A DNA stretch of 64,000 nucleotides. Origin: Williamsia muralis NBRC 105860 (GTDB lineage Bacteria > Actinomycetota > Actinomycetes > Mycobacteriales > Mycobacteriaceae). How positions within the stretch are numbered: the stretch's first letter is position 1; every line of letters begins with the position of its first letter. The notes beneath the pieces were generated by a model. That model ran no database searches, was not told where the DNA came from, and worked only from the letters and a program-made list of their open reading frames with translations. The position numbers and the translations under genes were made by a program. The stretch lies in contig NZ_BDAP01000003.1 of assembly GCF_001598915.1 (NCBI RefSeq), positions 496,001 to 560,000 of the forward strand. Reading direction: 5' to 3'. Shown here piece after piece: positions 38,427-47,230 of the stretch.

Positions 38427-39137
38427 TCACTGCTTCGGCGGATGGTCTTTGTGGACCAGATCAGCTGCCAATCGGGCAAGGGGAGTGTTGGTGTCCTGCG
38501 ACAATTTGCGGAGCAATTCGAAAGCTCGCACGGCATCGATGTCGAAACGCTCCATGATCATGCCCTTTGCCTGGCCGATGATGTCGCGACTGGCCAGAGC
38601 GCTCATGAACTGCGAACCTCGTTCGGTCGCTGCCCACGCCACCGCGGCATGTGCTGCATAGACCTGGCCGATTTCCTCGGATTCTTCGGTGAACGCGAGC
38701 GGGGCGCGCGAGTAGAGCGTCAACGAACCCAGCGTCTCGCTGTGTGTGTACAGCCGGAAAGACATGAGCGACCGAAAGGGAGTGAGCGCGACCGCGTCTG
38801 CCGCGTAGGCCGGCCAGCGAGTCTCAGAAGTGAGGTCGTTGACCCGGACGACGGGCTGGTCCCAGGCGGCGACCAGGCACGGCCCCTGTCCGTGCTTGAT
38901 CTGAATATCGTTGTGCAACTCGGCAATCGGGTCCGTAGCTACCTGAGTGGTCAAGGTATCCCGGTTGGTTGTGACAGTGATGCCGGCATACTCCGCACCG
39001 GGCACGTTCGACACCGCACCCTCGGCGACGTTTGCCAGCACGGCCTGCAGATCACGTTGTTCGCTGGCGTGAAGTTGCCGGGCCAACTCCGCAATGGCCG
39101 CATGGACACTCCGTGCGCCGTCAGTTTGGTTGGTCAT
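38427..39137 (-). CDS. GAF-ANTAR RNA-binding antiterminator
   Basis: 236 residues from the ATG at 39137, preceded by AAGGAGG; the longer frame to 39332 is not supported. Residues about 15-165 form a GAF sensor domain (AEGAVSNVPGAEYAGITVT, IKHGQGPCLVAAW), and residues 175-230 the ANTAR domain (ALASRDIIGQAKGMIMERFDIDAVRAFELLRKLSQ), which binds paired stem-loops in nascent RNA to block termination. This layout is common in mycobacteria and relatives, where the GAF domain may sense small molecules or redox state. The target RNAs are unknown. Confidence 0.92.
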   Translation of the reverse strand: MTNQTDGARSVHAAIAELARQLHASEQRDLQAVLANVAEGAVSNVPGAEYAGITVTTNRDTLTTQVATDPIAELHNDIQIKHGQGPCLVAAWDQPVVRVNDLTSETRWPAYAADAVALTPFRSLMSFRLYTHSETLGSLTLYSRAPLAFTEESEEIGQVYAAHAAVAWAATERGSQFMSALASRDIIGQAKGMIMERFDIDAVRAFELLRKLSQDTNTPLARLAADLVHKDHPPKQ

Positions 39138-39432
39138 GGTCGCCTCCTTGGGCCATCTGGCCGTCGAGCAGGTGTTTGTTGTACGTCTTCGATCTCTGTC
39201 GCCCCGCCGCAGACGGCCCGGTCTGCCGATTCGGCATCGAGCCGTCACCGCCAAACCCCGGAGATTGCAGATGGTTAGTCGGACTTGATGTTTCGCTCGA
39301 AGCAGGCATCCGCACCGTCTCCCGGGCACCACGCGCGGGCAAGCAACGCCAGGTTTAGACCATGCTCACGATCACTTCACCGTACCGCCGCCGACTCGAA
39401 GTAGTCGCATTCTCGGTGTCGGAGATCGGCTG

Positions 39433-39458
39433 GTTTGACTGCATCTGAAGCCGGGTAT
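39433..39458 (+). promoter_or_regulatory. SigF-type promoter upstream of manganese catalase
   Basis: GTTT (39433-39436), 16-base spacer, GGGTAT (39453-39458): an exact match to the mycobacterial SigF/SigB-family general-stress consensus. It lies about 220 bases before the manganese catalase ATG, leaving a long untranslated leader of roughly 210 bases. It is the only promoter in the 540-base gap (39138-39677) that I can name. Confidence 0.6.
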
Positions 39459-39677
39459 CGAGATTGCAGCGGTTGTTCATGTTCGGTTGCGAAGCAGACG
39501 GCCGCCAGGTGGTGTTCGACGCAACCCGGAGTCGAGAAACGAGCATGGCCGGGCATCGCCGCAAGGTCGGGTTCACCAGACGCCTCATGCGTTGTGTCGG
39601 GGTCGGTACTTCGGTATCGACCCGTGAGACCTGTGCCTTGCAATCAGGAACCCCAGATTCCGATTGAAAGAGGACTC

Positions 39678-40580
39678 ATGTTCAAACACACCGATTACCT
39701 GCAATTCGACGTCAAACCAGAGAAGCCGGACCCGGTCTATGCCCACAAACTGCAGGAACTCATCGGCGGCGCGTTCGGTGAGATGACAGTGACCATGCAG
39801 TATCTCTTCCAGGGCTGGAACTGTCGCATGGAAGGCAAGTACAAAGACCTCATCATGGACATCGCCACCGAGGAGATCGGCCACGTCGAGATGTTGGCGG
39901 TCATGGTCGCGCGCCTTCTCGAAGGCGCGCCGGCCACGGAGTCCAGCAAGGCCGCCGGCGGTGATCCCGTTGTCGCTGCTGTGATGGGCGGAATGGACCC
40001 GCAGCAGGCCATAGTCGCCGGCGGCGGAGCACTTCCCGCCGACAGCAACGGTTACCCCTGGAACGGCCGCTACGTGATCGCGAGCGGCAACCTGCTCGCC
40101 GACTTCCGTGCCAATGTCACTGCGGAGTCGCAGGGTCGACTGCAGACAGCACGCCTGTACAACATGACTGACGACCCAGGTGTGAAGGCCATGCTCAAGT
40201 TCAATCTGGCCCGCGACACACACCATCAGAACCTCTGGCTGGCGGCGATCGAGGAACTGCAGGCTGATGGCCTGGCCAGCGTGGTTGCTCCTGACGCGCT
40301 CCTCGATGAAGAGTATGCAGAGCACGCCACCGACATCTGGCATCTGTCCGATGGAGAGTTCTCGTCGACCGGGGGATGGGCGAATCGCACTGCCCCCGAC
40401 GGTATTCATCAGATGGGCTTCCTCGCAGATCCCCAGCCACTCGGAAACAAGGCCTCCGCTCCGCCGCCGGATCCGAAACTGTATGCGACCTACGACGGTT
40501 CGAAGGGCACGCCGCAGAATGCTCAGCTCGGTACCGAGAAGGGCGTCATGGGCAAGCTGAAGGACGCAATCCCGGACTGA
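39678..40580 (+). CDS. Manganese (non-haem) catalase
   Basis: 300-residue di-manganese catalase with the ferritin-like four-helix bundle. Metal ligands are expected in LIGGAFGEMTVTMQYLFQG (Glu near residue 35), MDIATEEIGHVEMLAVM (Glu/His near 68-71) and KFNLARDTHHQNLWLAAIEEL. The C-terminal tail (GTPQNAQLGTEKGVMGKLKDAIPD) is the usual extension of this family. ATG at 39678 follows GAAAGAGG. It breaks down hydrogen peroxide in the cytosol; the SigF-like promoter upstream and stress genes around it fit stationary-phase or desiccation protection. Confidence 0.93.
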   Translation: MFKHTDYLQFDVKPEKPDPVYAHKLQELIGGAFGEMTVTMQYLFQGWNCRMEGKYKDLIMDIATEEIGHVEMLAVMVARLLEGAPATESSKAAGGDPVVAAVMGGMDPQQAIVAGGGALPADSNGYPWNGRYVIASGNLLADFRANVTAESQGRLQTARLYNMTDDPGVKAMLKFNLARDTHHQNLWLAAIEELQADGLASVVAPDALLDEEYAEHATDIWHLSDGEFSSTGGWANRTAPDGIHQMGFLADPQPLGNKASAPPPDPKLYATYDGSKGTPQNAQLGTEKGVMGKLKDAIPD

Positions 40581-40601
40581 TCAAGGGGTCGTCTGTCTCG
40601 G

Positions 40602-40634
40602 CAGCTGCCGGCCGGTTCATCCGGCCGGCAGCTG
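40602..40634. terminator. 14-base hairpin between the catalase and MurE-like genes
   Basis: CAGCTGCCGGCCGG (40602-40615) pairs perfectly with CCGGCCGGCAGCTG (40621-40634) around TTCAT. The right arm also encodes the last residues of the convergent MurE-like protein, whose stop codon begins in the loop. Likely a shared bidirectional terminator. Confidence 0.82.
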
Positions 40635-42107
40635 TGTGCTCGATCGGTGCCGACGCAGAATTGCCTCGCGCACCACCGCTCGGTCATCGAAGGGTTGACT
40701 TCTCTCACCAGCGACGAGGATGGGGGAGTGACCACGCCCGGCCACCACAACGACGTCGCCTTTCTCCGCGAGACCAATGGCAAGCTCGATTGCTGCGGCG
40801 CGACCGGGTTGTTCGACGACATGGGCGTCCCTGGCTGCCCGGGCACCGGCGACCACGGGCGAGCGCAGCTCAGCAGGGTCTTCCGAATGGGGACTCTCGT
40901 CGGTGACCACCACGATGTCTGCCATGCTGCCGGCGGTGAAGCCGAGCGGGAACCGTTTGCCGGGATCTCGGTCACCGGTCGCCCCGATCACTGCGATGAC
41001 CCGCCGCGACGTCAAGGACCGAAGGAATGGAAAAACGGTCCGCTGGCCTGCGGCGTTGTGCATGTAGTCGACGAACGCCAGGAACGGCTGTCCCGCATCG
41101 ACGGGTTCGAGCCGACCCGGTATGCCGCTGAGTGCCTCGACTCCGCGAATCGCGGAGACGATGTCGTTCCCGGTGGCCGCGACCGCCGCGATCGCCGCCA
41201 ACGCATTGTCCGCCTGTGCAGATCCCAGCAGCTGCAGATTCACCGCGAAGCGGCCGTAGGGGCTGTGCAGGGTGAAGGAGGTTCCGCGCGCGTGGGCTCG
41301 CACCTCCGCCGCGAAGAAATCGGCTGATGGATCGGCAGTGGACACACTGACCATCTCGATAGCGATCTGGGCGGCGAGTCGACTGCCGTACGCGTCGTCG
41401 ATGTTGATCACACCCAACCGGCACCGCTCGGCGCGAAAGAGTGAAGCCTTGACCCTGAAGTACTCGTCCATGTTCGGATGGAAGTCGAGATGGTCCGGGG
41501 AGAGGTTGGTGAAGACGCCGGCACGCAGGTATGTGCCATCAACCCTGCCATACGCCAACCCGTGACTCGAGGCCTCGAACGCCACCGCGTCTACGCCTTG
41601 GTCACGAAACGATGCGAGCGTCTCCTGCAATGACGGCGCTTCGGGGGTGGTTCGGAGCCCGGGACAGTTGGTCTGCGGACCTCGGACGACAACTCCCGTG
41701 ATGAGCCCGGTGGTGCGATGGCCCCCGGTGAGTGCGGCATCGAGCAGGTAGGCAACCGACGTCTTACCGTTCGTGCCGGTTACGCCGTAGACGTCCATGT
41801 CCCGCGACGGGTTCCCGTAGACAGCCGAGGCGAGTGGACCGAGCACCGCCCGCGGTCTGTCCACCACCAGCGCGGGCAGTATCGATGTGGGCACATCGCT
41901 GACCACCGCGACGGCCCCTCGTCTGACGGCTTCGCCGACGAAGTCCATTCCGTGGAATCGGTCACCGGGCAACGCCACATAGATGTCGCCCGGCCGTACC
42001 TGCCTCGAATCGACACAGACGCCAGAGGCGAGAAGCTCTGGCGTCAGTGGGTCGTCGTCGATATTCACGGGCACATGAAGGAATTCCGCCACGTCCCCGA
42101 TCGTCAT
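40617..42107 (-). CDS. MurE-like Mur ligase lacking the diaminopimelate signature
   Basis: 496 residues with the three-domain Mur ligase build: N-terminal UDP-sugar domain (GVCVDSRQVRPGDIYVALPG), ATPase domain with P-loop VYGVTGTNGKTSVAY and the carbamylated-lysine region EYFRVKASLF, and the C-terminal amino-acid domain. Two family positions that contact meso-diaminopimelate are changed: the DNPR motif reads DESPH (403-407) and GKGHE reads GRGHS. The sequence DYMHNAAGQ also departs from the usual DYAHTPD. So it is a paralogue of MurE with a probably different acceptor. The ATG at 42107 starts the family similarity; an ATG at 42164 is possible. Confidence 0.85.
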   Translation of the reverse strand: MTIGDVAEFLHVPVNIDDDPLTPELLASGVCVDSRQVRPGDIYVALPGDRFHGMDFVGEAVRRGAVAVVSDVPTSILPALVVDRPRAVLGPLASAVYGNPSRDMDVYGVTGTNGKTSVAYLLDAALTGGHRTTGLITGVVVRGPQTNCPGLRTTPEAPSLQETLASFRDQGVDAVAFEASSHGLAYGRVDGTYLRAGVFTNLSPDHLDFHPNMDEYFRVKASLFRAERCRLGVINIDDAYGSRLAAQIAIEMVSVSTADPSADFFAAEVRAHARGTSFTLHSPYGRFAVNLQLLGSAQADNALAAIAAVAATGNDIVSAIRGVEALSGIPGRLEPVDAGQPFLAFVDYMHNAAGQRTVFPFLRSLTSRRVIAVIGATGDRDPGKRFPLGFTAGSMADIVVVTDESPHSEDPAELRSPVVAGARAARDAHVVEQPGRAAAIELAIGLAEKGDVVVVAGRGHSPILVAGERSQPFDDRAVVREAILRRHRSSTQLPAG

Positions 42108-42200
42108 GTAATTGTGAGTGTGCCGGCCATTGCGGCCGGGTTCGGGCTCACGCGCCTCGATCATCTACTCGGTGACCTGCACCGTGAGCCCGGACCGCAC

Positions 42201-42881
42201 TCAGTTCTTGTTGTTGGCGCGCTCGGCCTGCCGCTTCGACTTCTCGGCGTCGGCCAATTCCTCGACTCGATCAGCCTGCGCACGCTTGCTCTCGGCGTCA
42301 TCACGCTTGGCGGCGGCGTCCTGCGCCTTCGCCTTCGCAGCTGAGGTCGCCTTGTCTTCGGCGGCCTTGATCTTGGCTTGCTCATCGCGTTTTGCGGACT
42401 CGGCTGCCTGCTTGCGCTTGGCGGCCAGCTCGTCGGCCTGTTGTTTCGCCTTGGCAGTTCTTTCCTCGGCGGCCGCTTCTGCGGCCTGCTTGCGCTCGGC
42501 GGCTGTTTGCTCGGCCTCTTCAATCTCGCGCTGCTTGTTCTCGCGGGCCTGCTTCTGCTCGTCGATCGCGTTGTCGCGCTTGGCCTTCAGCTCGGCGTCG
42601 GCCTGCTGACGCTTGCGCGTCGCCTCTTCTTCGAGCTGCGCCGCCCGACCCAGCTTTTCGCTGCGCTCAGTCAGGGCCGAACCGCGCTTCTCGATGGCCG
42701 GATCACCGAGCAGACCGCCGACCGTGGAATCGAGCACTCCGAGCGAACGCTCGTAGAGCAGGCGTGCGGGTGCTTCGGAGTCGAGCCGTGAGAAGACTCG
42801 GTCCTCGATCAACTGCAACGGGAATCGGGCGATCTTGTACTGCACGCGTAGTACTGCGAACGGAACTTGGATGACGTTCAT
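42201..42881 (-). CDS. Coiled-coil protein, Ala/Lys/Glu-rich
   Basis: 226 residues. Residues 1-60 are a folded-looking head (MNVIQVPFAVLRVQYKIARFPLQLIEDRVF, then RLLYERSLGVLDSTVGGLLGD) conserved in related actinobacteria; residues 65-226 are one long charged helix of Ala, Glu, Lys and Gln, a probable coiled coil. No signal peptide or membrane segment. AGGAG seven bases before the ATG. It forms a likely operon with the CsbD-domain gene 33 bases upstream, whose C-terminal half has the same composition, so the two proteins may pair. Function unknown. Confidence 0.8.
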   Translation of the reverse strand: MNVIQVPFAVLRVQYKIARFPLQLIEDRVFSRLDSEAPARLLYERSLGVLDSTVGGLLGDPAIEKRGSALTERSEKLGRAAQLEEEATRKRQQADAELKAKRDNAIDEQKQARENKQREIEEAEQTAAERKQAAEAAAEERTAKAKQQADELAAKRKQAAESAKRDEQAKIKAAEDKATSAAKAKAQDAAAKRDDAESKRAQADRVEELADAEKSKRQAERANNKN

Positions 42882-42914
42882 GGTTGTACTCCTGGGTCTG
42901 ATGAGCGCGTTGCT

Positions 42915-43472
42915 CTAAGAAAGGTCTGCCTGATCGGTGAGGCTGTCGGCCTGACGGCGGATTCGATCGGCCTCTGCCTGTGCGTCAGATGCCTCCTTGA
43001 CCGACTCCTGATGCTCATCGGCCGCCTCGACCACATCATCGGCAGCATCGGCGAGCTCGGCGCGCTCCTCGGCCCTTGCCTGCTGCTCCTTGGCACGGGC
43101 GTCGAGCTCGGCCTGGGTCTGCTCGACCGCCACCTTCTTTTGCTCCTGCTGTTCTGCAGCACGCTTCTGAGACTGCTGTGCCTCTTGAGCAGCGCGCTCC
43201 GCTGCCGCCGTCTCCGCGCTCACCTCGATGCGCTCTTCGGCGCTCTCGGCCCGGGCTTTCTGGGCCTGAGCCCGCGCCTGCTCGGCCTCGGCATCCGCAA
43301 CGGCCTCGACGCTGTTGGCTTCTTTGCGTTCCTGGGCCTGGGTCTGCTCGAGTTGGCCTTCGGCAGTCAGCGAGTCGTTGCCGGTCACGGCACCGGCAAC
43401 CTCTTTGGCCTTGCCCTTGACCGAGTCGAAGAGGCCCTTGCGGGCCTGGTCGGCCTTGCTGTCCTCATTCAT
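42915..43472 (-). CDS. CsbD-domain protein with long coiled coil
   Basis: 185 residues. The N-terminus DSVKGKAKEVAGAVTGNDSLTAEGQLEQ (residues 16-43) matches the CsbD-like general-stress domain. Residues 50-185 form a charged Ala/Glu/Gln helix without proline, predicted coiled coil. CsbD proteins are SigB targets in Bacillus; here the fusion to a long helix is typical of mycobacterial relatives. AAGGAG lies ten bases before the ATG. First gene of a two-gene unit with the Ala/Lys/Glu-rich protein. Confidence 0.82.
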   Translation of the reverse strand: MNEDSKADQARKGLFDSVKGKAKEVAGAVTGNDSLTAEGQLEQTQAQERKEANSVEAVADAEAEQARAQAQKARAESAEERIEVSAETAAAERAAQEAQQSQKRAAEQQEQKKVAVEQTQAELDARAKEQQARAEERAELADAADDVVEAADEHQESVKEASDAQAEADRIRRQADSLTDQADLS

Positions 43473-43618
43473 CTGAAAAGACTCCTTCTGGTGACATCTA
43501 GTCGAGTACTCGGTGTGAGTCTCGGTGGGTGTCTGCGGACAAGTGGTTCCCCGCGCCGGGCTGTTTGAACCGGATATGGCCCGCCATTGTGACCGGGACC
43601 ACAGAATGGTTGCGCTGG

Positions 43619-44056
43619 TCAGGGCTTCTCTTCGTGGTGGCGCCGGCCGTGGGTGCGCCGACGCTGCTTCATCTCCGCCTCGAACACATGTCGGACACCG
43701 CCTTGCAGTTCATCCCTGATCTGTTGGTCGTGCTGTCGGAACGGCGACCAGTAGTTGTCGTCGAAGTCTTCGACGATCTGGAAGGTCCACCTGTCTTCGA
43801 TCACATTCCGGCCGACCATGTCTTCCTGCAGTCGGTCGGCCTGCTCATGGTGGCCGGCGTCGCGTAGTGCTTCGACCGCCTCACCGAGCAGGAGGTCGGC
43901 GTGACCCATGAGCTGATGGAAGGAGTAAAGGTGCCCACGCGCACGATCGGCGCATTCGAGAGCTTCGGACACTTTGCCGACGGCCGACACGGTTGCATCG
44001 GTGACCCCTTCGGGCCGGCGCTGATCAAGGGGTGCGGATTCACTATTTTTCGACAC
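43619..44056 (-). CDS. Conserved hypothetical helical protein
   Basis: 145 residues from the GTG at 44056; an in-frame start at 44125 would add 23 unlikely residues, and neither has a good ribosome site. The central part RGHLYSFHQLMGHADLLLGEAVEALRDAGHHEQADRL...VGRNVIEDRWTFQIVEDFDDNYW is histidine-rich and helical; I recall similar proteins of unknown function in mycobacteria. The histidines and acidic residues could bind metal, but no known motif fits. The C-terminus is basic (KQRRRTHGRRHHEEKP). It diverges from the LysR gene. Confidence 0.7.
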   Translation of the reverse strand: MSKNSESAPLDQRRPEGVTDATVSAVGKVSEALECADRARGHLYSFHQLMGHADLLLGEAVEALRDAGHHEQADRLQEDMVGRNVIEDRWTFQIVEDFDDNYWSPFRQHDQQIRDELQGGVRHVFEAEMKQRRRTHGRRHHEEKP

Positions 44057-44240
44057 GTGCGATCTGTACCCAGGTGCGAACGAAATATCCCACGCAGCTG
44101 CCGCCGCAGGTGACCGGGCACACACTGATCTCAGGTCCCGCGTCGGCTTGGTTCCTTCGACACCGAGGGGGCACCTGACGTTTCACCGTGGGTCACCCGG
44201 CCTCGCTAGTCTTCCGAGCGAGTCCAGGTAAGGGGGCGCA

Positions 44241-45296
44241 ATGGATTTTCGACATCTCAAGTCATTCATCACCCTCGCTGAAGAATTGCATTTCGGCCGG
44301 GCCGCCGCACGTCTGCATCTGTCACAGCCGTCGCTCAGTGCACAACTGCAGAAGCTGGAGAAGTCACTGGGTGTCACGCTGGTGGTCCGCACCTCACACG
44401 AGGTCCAGTTGACGTCGTCGGGTGTCGAGTTCGCCAAGCAAGCCAGAGTGGTGGTCGCACAGATGGAAAAGGCTGTCGATGTCGCGAAGTCGACAGCCGC
44501 CGGCCAGGTCGGATCCCTGAATATCGGTTACAACTTCCCGGCGAGCAGACACGTCCTGCCCGCGGCGTTGACCAGGCTCAACGAGCGGCACCCGAGGATG
44601 GCGGTGTCTTTGTGGGAAAAGCGCACGGGACCACAACTCGGCGGGCTCCAGGACGGTTCGCTCGACGTCGCCCTGGTCTATGGTCGGCCGCAGCTGCCGG
44701 GATTGCGGGCCAGGTTGCTGTTGTCCAAGGTTCCCATCGTGGCCGTGGTCGGTCGCTCGCATCCGTGGGCCGGCCGGTCCAGCGTGCAATGCGCGGAGCT
44801 GGCCGCCGAACGATGCGTGCTGTTCGCCCGCGAACAGTGCCCCGCGATGTATGACGTGATAGTCGCGGCAGCGACCGAGGCAGGGGTCTCACTGACGATC
44901 GCGCAGACCTCGGACGACCCGAGCGGGACAGCGCACATGGTTGCGGTGAAACCGTATGTCGCATTCGCATCGCTGTCGCGGGCGGCGGCAGTGGGTATGG
45001 GCACCGCGGGTGCGTCCTCCGTGGCGGTCAAACTCATCGACCCGATTCCCACCATCGACCTGTACATGGTGTGGTCGGCTTCCACGGTGAACAGCGCGGT
45101 GGATGCCTTCGTCGAATGCGTCGACGAGATATGTGACGAAGACGAAACAGCCAGGCGCGCCGGTACGTTGGCAGCTCAGTCACAGAACAATCATCCAGAT
45201 GTGAAGTCGCAGAACGTGTTGTCCAGGACCTCGTCGTCGCGGGTTCCGGCACAATCTCCGGCCGGCCCGGGCCACCGGATTGCTGTCGTTCACTGA
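44241..45296 (+). CDS. LysR-type transcriptional regulator
   Basis: 351 residues. The winged-helix DNA-binding domain is at 1-60 (MDFRHLKSFITLAEELHFGRAAARLHLSQPSLSAQLQKLE), followed by the linker helix and a periplasmic-binding-protein-like effector domain (about 92-295). The last 55 residues are a Ser/Pro/Gln-rich tail. A GGTAAGGGGG site precedes the ATG. Placed at the left edge of the lipid gene cluster and reading towards it, it is the natural candidate regulator; an imperfect LysR-type dyad lies upstream of the FAD oxidoreductase gene. Effector unknown. Confidence 0.92.
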   Translation: MDFRHLKSFITLAEELHFGRAAARLHLSQPSLSAQLQKLEKSLGVTLVVRTSHEVQLTSSGVEFAKQARVVVAQMEKAVDVAKSTAAGQVGSLNIGYNFPASRHVLPAALTRLNERHPRMAVSLWEKRTGPQLGGLQDGSLDVALVYGRPQLPGLRARLLLSKVPIVAVVGRSHPWAGRSSVQCAELAAERCVLFAREQCPAMYDVIVAAATEAGVSLTIAQTSDDPSGTAHMVAVKPYVAFASLSRAAAVGMGTAGASSVAVKLIDPIPTIDLYMVWSASTVNSAVDAFVECVDEICDEDETARRAGTLAAQSQNNHPDVKSQNVLSRTSSSRVPAQSPAGPGHRIAVVH

Positions 45297-45379
45297 CTGC
45301 CATAGGCAAAACCTCTGGCACGGTCGGAAAGTGACGCTCGTACTGCCCTGCCGGAAGGCCACGAACAACCATTGTTCTC

Positions 45380-47062
45380 ATGAAGCAGATATCGCACGGC
45401 GGTACCGGCCTTGACCTCCTGGCCGACGAGAGCCTGTACGACCGGGTTCGAAAAGTGTTCGGAAGCAATTCTTTACGGCAGATACTTGTCGCGGGTGCGG
45501 ACGGAACCGCACTGTCCGGCGCCCAGGCCGACGACGAGGTGCGCCAGCGTGCTGGGATCCTTTCCGAGCGTGGTGTGCGCCGGGGTGATCGGGTCGCGAT
45601 CCTGTCGACAACCAGCCTCGACTGGGTGCTGACCGACCTTGCTGTTCTCGCGCTCGGAGCCGTGGTGGTTCCGGTGTACCCGACCTCGTCCGCCCAGCAG
45701 ATCGCGCACATTCTGGCCGATTCAGGGGCGGTACTGGGCATTGCCGACACCGACACGGAAAGTGATCGACTCGTCGAAGGGGGAGTACCGGCGATCACAT
45801 TCGACGATCTGATCGACGCGTCGGCGGCCGCACTCGACATCGAGGACACCTTGGCAGCGTGTGTGGCCGACGACGTGGCGATGATCGTATACACGAGCGG
45901 CACAACGGGTCCCGCAAAGGGCTGTGTCATCTCCCACCGCAACATGTTCGCAGCGGCGTCGAACACCGTGCTGCGAACCGGTGACATGTTCGTCGATCCA
46001 ACCGCGGTGACAGCTCTGGCTTTGCCACTGTCGCACGTGTTCGGTCAGACGATCTTGTTCGCCGGTTTGCTGGGCGGCACCAAGACCCACTTCATCAGCA
46101 GCATCCCGGAGCTGATCCCGCAACTTCCGTCGATCTCACCGAGCTTTCTCGCCCTGGTGCCTTACGCACTGGAGAAGATCCGCAAGATCGCCCGGCAGGG
46201 CCTCACCCCGGCAGACGAGGCCGAAGCGATCGCGCGTGGTCACACGGCGTTGACGTCGACCGAACTCGAAGCCACCGAACCCGTTGCCGGATTGCTCGGC
46301 GGTCGCCTGACCAACGTGATCTCGGGTGGTGCATCGCTCGATGCGACGACAGTTGCGTTCTATGCGGGGTTCGGTGTGCGACTCCTCAACTGCTACGGCA
46401 TGACAGAGACCGCCACCGCAGTGACGGTCAACGAGCCCATGACCAACCGGGTCGGCACTGTGGGACGCCCTATTCCGGGGACGACGGTCGCGATCGCCAA
46501 CGACGGCGAAGTGCTTGTAGGAGGAGCCAACGTCAGTCGCGGGTACTGGGGCGCGGCCGCGGACAAGACCGCCGTGGACGCGGAGGGATGGCTCCACACC
46601 GGCGACATCGGAGAGCTGGACGCCGACGGGTACCTCGTCATCACGGGCCGCAAGAAGGAGATCCTGGTGACCAGCGGGGGAAAGAACGTCGCCCCCACAC
46701 CACTCGAGGACAGGATCCGCCTGCACCCGCTGGTGAGCAATTGCATCGTCATCGGCGACGGCCGACCATTTGTCACCGCACTGGTGACGCTGGATCAGGC
46801 CCAGTACGCCCGCTGGCGGAAAGAAACGACGGACGCCACCGACGACCTCACGGATACACGGTTGACCCGCGCTGTGCAGCAGGCGATCGACGATGCCAAC
46901 AGCCTGGTGTCGCGTGCCGAGTCCATTCGCGAGTTCCGAATCGTCGAAGGTGACTTCACGGTGCAGGAAGGCCTTTTGACCTCATCGTTGAAACTCAAGC
47001 GCAGCAACATCATCGACACACACCGGCATCTTGTCGATGAGCTGTACGCAATCCGGGTGTAA
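45380..47062 (+). CDS. Long-chain acyl-CoA synthetase (AMP-forming)
   Basis: 560 residues, FadD15-like. ATP-binding signature MIVYTSGTTGPAKGCVISHRN near residue 170, adenylation motifs LNCYGMTETATAVTVNEP and WLHTGDIGELDADGYLVITGRKKEILVTSGGKNVAP, and a C-terminal lysine in LTSSLKLKRSNI. It lacks the insertion motif of fatty-acyl-AMP ligases, so it should go on to form acyl-CoA, unlike the FAAL at the other end of the cluster. ATG at 45380, 83 bases after the LysR gene, without a strong ribosome site. It may supply acyl-CoA starters or recycle the product. Confidence 0.92.
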   Translation: MKQISHGGTGLDLLADESLYDRVRKVFGSNSLRQILVAGADGTALSGAQADDEVRQRAGILSERGVRRGDRVAILSTTSLDWVLTDLAVLALGAVVVPVYPTSSAQQIAHILADSGAVLGIADTDTESDRLVEGGVPAITFDDLIDASAAALDIEDTLAACVADDVAMIVYTSGTTGPAKGCVISHRNMFAAASNTVLRTGDMFVDPTAVTALALPLSHVFGQTILFAGLLGGTKTHFISSIPELIPQLPSISPSFLALVPYALEKIRKIARQGLTPADEAEAIARGHTALTSTELEATEPVAGLLGGRLTNVISGGASLDATTVAFYAGFGVRLLNCYGMTETATAVTVNEPMTNRVGTVGRPIPGTTVAIANDGEVLVGGANVSRGYWGAAADKTAVDAEGWLHTGDIGELDADGYLVITGRKKEILVTSGGKNVAPTPLEDRIRLHPLVSNCIVIGDGRPFVTALVTLDQAQYARWRKETTDATDDLTDTRLTRAVQQAIDDANSLVSRAESIREFRIVEGDFTVQEGLLTSSLKLKRSNIIDTHRHLVDELYAIRV

Positions 47063-47100
47063 CCAGTCCGTAGCAGCATGAACGCGCGATGAATTCTGAA

Positions 47101-47121
47101 AGCTGTTAGCTGGCAATAGCT
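47101..47121. promoter_or_regulatory. Imperfect LysR-type dyad upstream of the FAD oxidoreductase
   Basis: AGCTGTTAGCTGGCAATAGCT: outer AGCT arms with inner TT...AA form an interrupted dyad of the size used by LysR regulators. It lies in an AT-richer 168-base gap, 110 bases before the start of the gene that leads the synthase operon. The match is imperfect and unproven. Confidence 0.35.
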
Positions 47122-47230
47122 TACGTCGATAGACCGATGAGACTACGCATGACGGCCTGGAGCCCTCATCCGTTCCGCAGAAGACTGAAGTCATCACACA
47201 TCAGATCGCACTGATCGCAGGGAGAATCGC

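Noticed and set aside
37953-39278. 441-residue plus-strand frame over the ANTAR gene and small charged gene
   Set aside because: The GAF-ANTAR gene on the other strand has clear domains and a ribosome site; this frame is its shadow.
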